DNA from: CAWAPS01 sp963783945
GTDB lineage: Bacteria; Actinomycetota; Acidimicrobiia; Acidimicrobiales; Palsa-688
Direction: 5' to 3'
Length of the DNA: 19,529 nt
NCBI GenBank assembly: GCA_963783945.1
Contig: CAWAPS010000014.1
Location: forward strand, 1-19,529
Shown one piece after another: positions 14,510 to 19,529 of this stretch; within the stretch, counting starts at the first letter, position 1; each line of letters begins with the position of its first letter. The translations under genes were made by a program, and so were the position numbers. Under the pieces are notes generated by a model, which saw nothing but the letters and a program-made list of their open reading frames with translations, did no database searches and was not told the DNA's origin.

Positions 14510-16834
14510 ATGACCACGGCGGTGCCCCAGGGCAGCAAGCGGTACTCAGGCAGCCGCGTTCACCGGGTCGAGGATGCACGCCTTCTGACGGGGGAAGGAG
14601 TGTTCGTCGACGACGTCATGCTCCCCGGCATGCTCCACGTGGCCTTCACCCGCAGCCCATACGCCCGGGCCCTCATCCTCGGCATCGACACGACAGAGGC
14701 CGCGGCACTACCGGGCGTTCACCGTGTCTTGGTCGCCGAGGATCTCAACCCCGGGGTCCACGAGCTCTGGTACACGATCATCGGCCGAGTTCGGAAGGAC
14801 ACCCCGAGGCCGCCCTTGGCCGAGGGTCAAGCACGCTTCGTCGGCGATCCCGTCGCCATGGTGATCGCCGAGAATCGCTACATCGCTGAGGATGCGGCGG
14901 ACCTCGTGGCGGTCGAGTACCAGCCGCTGCCCCCTGTCGTGGACTACTTGCAGGCTGAAGAGTCGCCGGATCTGGTGCACGAATCGCACGGAAGCAACGT
15001 CATCGGCGGTCTTTCTGGCCCCCCTCCGGAGGCCGTCGACGACGTGCTGGAGTCCGTACCGTTTCTGCTGACCGAGACGATGTACCAGCAGGCACAGTCG
15101 CCTTGCCCGATGGAGGGCCGCGGGCTCATCGTTCACCGCCAGGTAGCCACAGGCGACGTCACCATCTACGCGGCGACACAGTCTCCCCACGAGTGGAGGG
15201 CGTTCTGTGCCCGGTTGGTGGGAATCCCAGAGCATCGGGTGCGCGTCATTATGCGGGACACGGGCGGCGGGTTTGGTCAGAAGATCACTGTGCTGCGGGA
15301 GGACATGTGCGTGATGCTGGCCGCGATGAAGGTGTCGGCGCCGCTGAAGTGGATCGAGGATCGCCGGGAGAACCTCATGTCGGCCGGGCAGTCCCGACAT
15401 GAGCACGCAACCGTCCGCCTGGGCTTCGACGGGGATGGGCGCATCGAGGCGGTAAGGATCGACTTCGTCGAGGACTGCGGCGCTTATCCCGTGCCCTGGC
15501 CAGTGTGGGTGTCGGGGACCGTGGGCACGATGTTCCCCGGGCCCTACCGGGTGCCGCTCGCCACCTTCACTACCAAGTCCATCTATACCAACACCGTCGG
15601 TCGATGCGGCTACCGTGGGCCCTGGGTCTTCGAGTCCTATGCCCGCGAGGTCGCGTTGGACATTGCCGCGCGCCGTATGGGCATCGATCCGGCAGAACTC
15701 CGGCGCCGCAATCTCCTCAGCCGCGAGGACCAGCCTTATACGAACGCCAACGGCATGGAGTACGACCACATTTCGCCCCTAGAGACCTTCGAGGCGGCGC
15801 TGAGGGTGCTCGACTACGACGGGTTCCGCCACGACCAGGCTCAGGCGCGCCAGCGTGGCCGGTACCTCGGCGTTGGCATTGGCAATTTTGTTGAGCCAAC
15901 GACCCCCGGCGCGGGGATGTACTCGACCGAGGGGGCGACGATCAGGGTCGAGCCGTCGGGGAAGGTCAACGTCTACTTGGCCGGCGGTTCTACGGGCAAC
16001 AGCCTCGAGACGACGGCAGTCCAGCTGACCGCCGATGCGCTTGGTGTCGACATGGAGGACGTGGCGACGATCCAGGGGGACACAGCCATCACCCCCTATG
16101 GAGCTGGGGCAGGCGGTAGCCGCAGTGGCGCCATGATCGCCGGAGCCATCGCGGACACGGCAGGTCTCCTTCGCGAACGGATCGTTGCTATCGCCGCGCA
16201 CCAGCTGGAGGCGGCGCCCGCCGACATCGAGCTCGCGGCCAGTCACGCTACAGTTCGGGGTACGCCATCGAGGGCCATCCCTCTCTCAGAGATCGCACGA
16301 TGGGCGTACTTCATGCCCGAGAAGCTCCCTCCGGGGACGTCCGCCGGTCTGGAGGTGAGCGGTCGGTACAGTGCCAGGTCGCGCTGGGGGTGGACGAACG
16401 CCACTCATATTTGTACCTGCGAGGTCGATATCGAAACCGGCCGAGTTCATTTGCGCCGTTACATAGTCGCCGAGGACTGTGGGCCGATGGTCAACCCGAC
16501 CGTCGTCGAAGGTCAGATCGTGGGCGGCGCCGTGCAAGGGCTGGCCGGCGTTCTCTTCGAGGATCTCGCCTACGACGAGGACGGGAACCCGGTTGCCACG
16601 ACCTTTATGGATTACCTCGTTCCGACCGCTGCAGAGATCCCTGTGCTCGAGTACGAGCATCTGGAGACACCCGGTCCCGGCCCGGGCGGGTACAAGGGTG
16701 TCGGCGAAGGAGGCGTGCTCGGTGCTGTGCCGGCGGTGACCAACGCCGTAGCCGATGCGGTCGCGCCTCTCGGGGCCAAGCTGACTCGGTTGCCACTGAC
16801 GCCCGTGGCCATACTCGCCGCCATCGCCGGGTAA
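14510..16834 (+). CDS. Xanthine dehydrogenase/CoxL-family molybdopterin-binding large subunit
   Basis: A 774-residue large subunit of the molybdenum hydroxylase family, which hydroxylates heterocycles, aldehydes or similar carbons with water as oxygen source. Motifs: N-terminal VHRVEDARLLTGEGVFVDD (17-35), pterin-binding DTGGGFGQK (250-258), the active-site loop RCGYRGPWVFES (365-376), and GYKGVGEGGVLGAVPAVTNAVADA (727-750) with the catalytic Glu at 732. The loop lacks the Cys-Ser-Phe of form I CO dehydrogenase, so CO oxidation is unlikely. The start ATG 14510 has GGAAGG 9 nt upstream; ATG 14501 touches that site and the longer open frame from 14294 is not family-like. The FAD and 2Fe-2S subunits normally beside it are not in the window, so partners must be encoded elsewhere or the gene is an orphan. 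Confidence 0.93.
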   Translation: MTTAVPQGSKRYSGSRVHRVEDARLLTGEGVFVDDVMLPGMLHVAFTRSPYARALILGIDTTEAAALPGVHRVLVAEDLNPGVHELWYTIIGRVRKDTPRPPLAEGQARFVGDPVAMVIAENRYIAEDAADLVAVEYQPLPPVVDYLQAEESPDLVHESHGSNVIGGLSGPPPEAVDDVLESVPFLLTETMYQQAQSPCPMEGRGLIVHRQVATGDVTIYAATQSPHEWRAFCARLVGIPEHRVRVIMRDTGGGFGQKITVLREDMCVMLAAMKVSAPLKWIEDRRENLMSAGQSRHEHATVRLGFDGDGRIEAVRIDFVEDCGAYPVPWPVWVSGTVGTMFPGPYRVPLATFTTKSIYTNTVGRCGYRGPWVFESYAREVALDIAARRMGIDPAELRRRNLLSREDQPYTNANGMEYDHISPLETFEAALRVLDYDGFRHDQAQARQRGRYLGVGIGNFVEPTTPGAGMYSTEGATIRVEPSGKVNVYLAGGSTGNSLETTAVQLTADALGVDMEDVATIQGDTAITPYGAGAGGSRSGAMIAGAIADTAGLLRERIVAIAAHQLEAAPADIELAASHATVRGTPSRAIPLSEIARWAYFMPEKLPPGTSAGLEVSGRYSARSRWGWTNATHICTCEVDIETGRVHLRRYIVAEDCGPMVNPTVVEGQIVGGAVQGLAGVLFEDLAYDEDGNPVATTFMDYLVPTAAEIPVLEYEHLETPGPGPGGYKGVGEGGVLGAVPAVTNAVADAVAPLGAKLTRLPLTPVAILAAIAG

Positions 16835-16882
16835 CGGTGCGATGAGTCTCTCCTGTCCACGGCGATGTGGTATTGCTCACTT

Positions 16883-16944
16883 GATCGCAGGTAGCAGACC
16901 GGACGGGACGTCAATCAGTACGGATACGACCGCAGGTTGCCGAC
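16883..16944 (+). repeat. Imperfect 17-bp direct repeat upstream of the first SDR gene
   Basis: 16883-16899 and 16928-16944 agree at 14 of 17 positions around the core CGCAGGT-x-GC, 45 bp apart. They lie in the 123-bp gap between the molybdenum hydroxylase and SDR genes, the second copy ending just before the ribosome-binding site. It could be a tandem regulator site or chance. Nothing else is seen in this gap. Confidence 0.25.
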
Positions 16945-16957
16945 TAAGGATGATCAC

Positions 16958-17705
16958 TTGAGCGAAGAGTTAACAGGCAAGGTCGCGGTCATCACGGGCG
17001 CCGGGTCCGGCATGGGCAAGGCATCGGTGAAGACGTTCATCCGCCACGGCGTGCGGCGGCGTGGTCGCCGCGGACATCAGTGGCGCTGAAGAGGACACCG
17101 CGGCCGAGGTCAGCGACTCCGTCATTCCGTTTCGTTGCGACGTCCGCCGCGGGACTGACGTGGCCGCCATGATCGACGCCGCGGTGCGGCAATTCGGTCG
17201 GGTTGACGCCGTTCTCAACGTCGCGGGCATCGGGATGGGCAAGACGTTCCTCGAGATAACTCAGGATGACTACGACCGGGGCATGGACACCATGATGCGC
17301 GGTGTCTTCCTGGGTACGCAGTATGGCGTCAAGGCCATGCTCGAGACTGGCGGCGGCGTCATACTCAACTGGTCCTCGCTCGCCGGTCTCAACGCCAGCC
17401 CCCGAACGAGTGTCTATGCCGCAGCGAAGGCCGGGGTCATCGCCGTGACCAAGGCGGCGGCCCTCGAGCACGGCGGAGATGGCATCAGGGTTAACGCCAT
17501 CTGTCCCGGATGGGTGCTCACCGAGGGGATGGGCAAAGATATCGTGCTCATCAAGGACCGGCTCGAGCGGAAGATCCCGATGCGCCGCATCGGCCAACCG
17601 GGGGAGATCTCCGAAGTTGCGGCGTTTCTCTGTTCGGACCGGGCGTCTTATATCAATGGGGCCGTTCTGACAATCGATGGCGGGTACTCGGCTCGACACC
17701 CATGA
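16958..17705 (+). pseudogene. SDR oxidoreductase, broken by a +1 frame shift near the N-terminus
   Basis: Short-chain dehydrogenase/reductase of about 248 residues. The first frame starts at TTG 16958 with AAGGA 7 nt upstream, encodes LTGKVAVITGAGSGMGK (the NAD(P)-binding Gly-rich turn) and ends at a TGA. A second frame from about 17061 (VVAADISGAEED) continues with NVAGIGMG, the catalytic Ser in LNWSSLAG and the YxxxK motif as YAAAK (17415-17429), and ends ...TIDGGYSARHP. One extra base within 17048-17060, in a G/C-rich repeat, separates them. The enzyme would interconvert an alcohol and a ketone. It lies 30 nt before a second SDR gene in the same direction, probably one transcript. If the extra base is a read error, this is an intact dehydrogenase. 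Confidence 0.85.
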
Positions 17706-17735
17706 CCGTCATGAATTCTCTGCAGGGAGCATGAC

Positions 17736-18551
17736 ATGAGCGAACACCGCGGCTGCGGCCTCCTCGAGGGCAAGGTGCTTTTCGTCGCAGGCGTTGGGCC
17801 GTTGATCGGTTCCGCCACCGCCATACTTGGCGCGCGAAGGGGCGGGGTGGTGGTGGCGGCGCGTAGCGCGGAGACGATCAACGAGCTCGCCGAGACGATC
17901 AGCGCCAATGGAGGTCAGGCCCTGCCACTGCGTTGCGATCTGGGCCACGAGGAGCAGGTACGGTCTGCCGTCGACGCCGCGGTGGCGGCCTTCGGAACCG
18001 TGGACTCGGTCTTCTACAACGCCGCGTACTACGACATGAGTCACGAAGACATCGACGTCGATCCGGAACGCTGGGACAGAGCTATGCGTATCAACCTTGG
18101 TGGTCCGATGGCGCTGGCCCGGTTCACGATTCCGTTGATGCTCGGGCGTGGAAGTGGGTCACTCGTCTTCAACTCGTCTGCGGCATCTTTGGCCGCCGAG
18201 GATGTCCGCCCCGGTTATGCCGTCTCCAAGGCGGGCCTGAACGTGTTCACGCGCTTTGTGGCCAACAAGTATGGGAGGCAGGGCATCCGAGCGAACGCGA
18301 TCCTGCCATTTGTCGCCGGCGGAGAGGTGGGCACAGCCGCGTCGGCCCTCAACTGCATCGGCCGCTCGGGAACGGCGGAGGAGATCGGCGAAGTGGTCGT
18401 CTTCCTGCTCTCAGACCGAGCGTCGATCATCACTGGCGAGATCACCCACCTCGATGGCGGCCTGTTCGCCAAGGCGGCGTGGCCGTCGACGACGACCCCC
18501 CGAGTTCCTCCACCCCCGGTTCCCGCCACACTGAAGTACCGTTCCGGCTAG
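17736..18551 (+). CDS. SDR family oxidoreductase
   Basis: A complete 271-residue short-chain dehydrogenase/reductase. The cofactor turn reads AGVGPLIG (18-25), a variant of TGxxxGIG seen in actinobacterial SDRs. NAA follows at 95-97, N120 and a serine pair (147-148) precede the catalytic Y161-x3-K165 (YAVSK), and LDGG is near the C-terminus. The last ~25 residues are proline-rich and longer than usual. The start ATG 17736 follows GGGAG with a 6-nt gap, 30 nt after the first SDR gene, and the two are likely cotranscribed. It probably acts on an alcohol or beta-hydroxyacyl intermediate of the pathway. The substrate cannot be inferred. Confidence 0.9.
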   Translation: MSEHRGCGLLEGKVLFVAGVGPLIGSATAILGARRGGVVVAARSAETINELAETISANGGQALPLRCDLGHEEQVRSAVDAAVAAFGTVDSVFYNAAYYDMSHEDIDVDPERWDRAMRINLGGPMALARFTIPLMLGRGSGSLVFNSSAASLAAEDVRPGYAVSKAGLNVFTRFVANKYGRQGIRANAILPFVAGGEVGTAASALNCIGRSGTAEEIGEVVVFLLSDRASIITGEITHLDGGLFAKAAWPSTTTPRVPPPPVPATLKYRSG

Positions 18552-18570
18552 GGCTCGCCTCGAGATAAGA

Positions 18571-18600
18571 ACGGGGCCGAGCTGTGCGGGCCCGGCCCGT
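18571..18600. terminator. GC-rich hairpin between the SDR gene and the regulator remnant
   Basis: ACGGGGCCG (18571-18579) pairs with CGGCCCGT (18593-18600), an 8-bp stem with one bulged G and a 13-nt loop, 20 nt after the SDR stop. On the minus strand it is followed by GTTCTTAT. It is placed as a bidirectional terminator for the convergent SDR operon and regulator remnant. Confidence 0.45.
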
Positions 18601-18642
18601 CTCCTTACAACGAGTTGCTCGAGTCGTTTCGTCGCCTGCCCT

Positions 18643-19529
18643 TTAGCCGCGGCACAGCCTGGTGGGGGCTTTGGCCCGGCTCTCGAGTAGCGATGCGTAG
18701 GTGATCCAGGCGGAGGCTCGGCGCCGAGCTTCGTCGGCGATCTCGTAGATCCTGCTCATCGGGATGCCCGGGAAATAGTTCGTCGATTCGTCGTCGATGT
18801 GGGTTTGCTTGAACCAGGCGGCAAAGCCTTTTCCCTCGATGGTGGAGAGCAGGGCCGAGTCGGGTTCCCAGCGGATGGGCAATGCGGATGGCTCTTGACA
18901 GGTGGTCGGTAGCTCGGGGGGGTTGGATATCGCGGCGAATTGGATCTTGTGGTTTTTACGGTGGCCGGGGGAGGTTCCGTGGAGACGGGCGATTCCTCGT
19001 AGCTGACCGATTCGGCTGGGTCTCGAGGGTTGGCAGAGATCCGGTCCCGTGCTGGGCTGGGCTTGGATGGTCGTCTTTGTCCGTGTTCTTGCCGAGTCGC
19101 GCCGGCTTCCTGCTGGTTGGATTGCGGGGCTGGGCGGTGCGGCCGTGCGTATGCGGGCTACTGTTCCGGGTGCCAGGCAGCAGAGCTCGGCCGACGGCGG
19201 CGGTGGGACCAGTCGGGGTGAGACTCAAGGTAGCCGGCGGGGCGGCTCGTTGTCTCCTATGTAGCTATAGCGGAAGACCGTGGCTGCGGTTGTGGTGCAG
19301 TGCCTCGAGGAATGCGGTCTCACTCTCCTCCGTCGAAAATAGACGCAGGCGATGCGGCGGTGGCCGAGCCGCCTGGTAGCCACGGTACCGGTAGTGGCCG
19401 TCGATGATGGTGTTGAGTGCTTGCCTCACCACGATGGGGGGCCAGCCCTGCTTGGAGAGGCTGATCACCGAGAGGTGCCCTTGGTCGAGCTCTCCCAGGC
19501 GGAGCTGAGGGTGGGGTCGAGGCCGTTCA
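18643..19529 (-). pseudogene. StrR/ParB-type transcriptional regulator, degraded, 5' end off the right edge
   Basis: Three minus-strand frames each carry consecutive parts of one regulator. From the right edge to a TAG at 19267-19265: LDQGHLSVISLSKQGWPPIVV, IDGHYRYRGYQAA, and FLEALHHNRSHGLPL, the ParB-like N-terminal domain of StrR/NovG-type activators. In a second frame (19232-19203): YLESHPDWSH. In a third: AELCCLAPGTVARIR (19191-19141), GIARLHGTSPGHRKN (about 18996-18952), and the C-terminal helical domain WEPDSALLSTIEGKGFAAWF to ADEARRRASAW (18870-18690). The order is that of the intact family: ParB fold, two helix-turn-helix segments, C-terminal helices. At least two frame changes, and probably more between 19141 and 19008, make it a pseudogene. 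Homologues activate antibiotic or accessory clusters. What it once controlled here is unknown. Confidence 0.72.

Noticed and set aside
14708..15769. A 353-codon open frame antisense to the molybdenum hydroxylase gene
   Set aside because: It is the reverse-strand shadow of a conserved, motif-rich gene in high-GC DNA. The product has no recognisable domain and no good start signal.
14510..16834. Aerobic CO dehydrogenase large subunit (CoxL)
   Set aside because: The diagnostic AYRCSFR loop is absent (GRCGYRGPW instead) and no CoxM/CoxS genes adjoin, so only the broad molybdenum hydroxylase family is claimed.
18882..19379. A 165-codon plus-strand frame in the right-hand region
   Set aside because: Its composition is Gly/Arg/Trp/Cys-rich without domain features, and the opposite strand carries the ordered blocks of a StrR/ParB-type regulator.
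1..19529. Insertion sequences, integrase genes, tRNA genes or CRISPR arrays
   Set aside because: No transposase or integrase motifs, terminal repeats with target duplications, regularly spaced repeats or tRNA-like cloverleaf sequences were seen.

Overview
The window is high-GC DNA, almost fully coding, with short gaps and divergent or tail-to-tail gene pairs. The gene content (an F420-type LLM oxidoreductase, a DUF35 plus thiolase-like pair, a paired acyl-CoA dehydrogenase operon, a StrR/ParB-type regulator remnant, a TANNNT leaderless promoter) fits an actinomycete or an uncultured actinobacterial lineage. I cannot name a species. No rRNA, tRNA, CRISPR array or insertion sequence was found.

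Layout: (1) <1-1388, minus: acyl-CoA synthetase running off the left edge; a divergent control region with a nested palindrome at 1412-1443. (2) 1530-4877, plus: DUF35 zinc-ribbon/OB protein, thiolase-like protein with an altered active site, LLM flavin/F420 oxidoreductase, then an elaborate leader (two short ORFs and a 22-bp-arm inverted repeat) before an AhpD/CMD-like protein. (3) 4872-7273, minus: two overlapping acyl-CoA dehydrogenase genes that look like the two halves of a heteromeric enzyme. (4) 7369-8370, plus: HSL-like alpha/beta hydrolase, probably leaderless. (5) 8367-10187, minus: a second acyl-CoA synthetase followed by the stranded C-terminal tail of a lost amidohydrolase. (6) 10332-11483, plus: double-hotdog MaoC-like acyl dehydratase. 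(7) 11532-14295, minus: Rieske oxygenase alpha subunit and an amidohydrolase, both with an apparent single-base frame break. (8) 14510-18551, plus: large molybdenum hydroxylase subunit and two SDR dehydrogenases, the first also frame-broken. (9) 18643->19529, minus: a StrR/ParB-type regulator split over three reading frames, a pseudogene.

Together the genes read as an accessory catabolic region. Rieske and molybdenum hydroxylases could oxidise a ring or heterocycle; SDRs, hydrolases and amidohydrolases could process alcohol, ester and ring-cleavage intermediates; the acyl-CoA ligases, paired dehydrogenases, MaoC-like dehydratase and thiolase-like/DUF35 pair could shorten the CoA-activated acid. 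The substrate cannot be read from the sequence. Electron-transfer partners for the Rieske enzyme and the small and medium subunits for the molybdenum enzyme are absent from the window.

Two things stand out. First, the leader of the CMD gene (4096-4277) has a well-formed short ORF whose ribosome-binding site and start codon lie in one arm of a long hairpin, and whose codons in the other arm encode four consecutive prolines. Second, four genes or remnants each carry exactly one extra base, three of them in or beside short homopolymers, which means either recent decay or a consensus-error signature.
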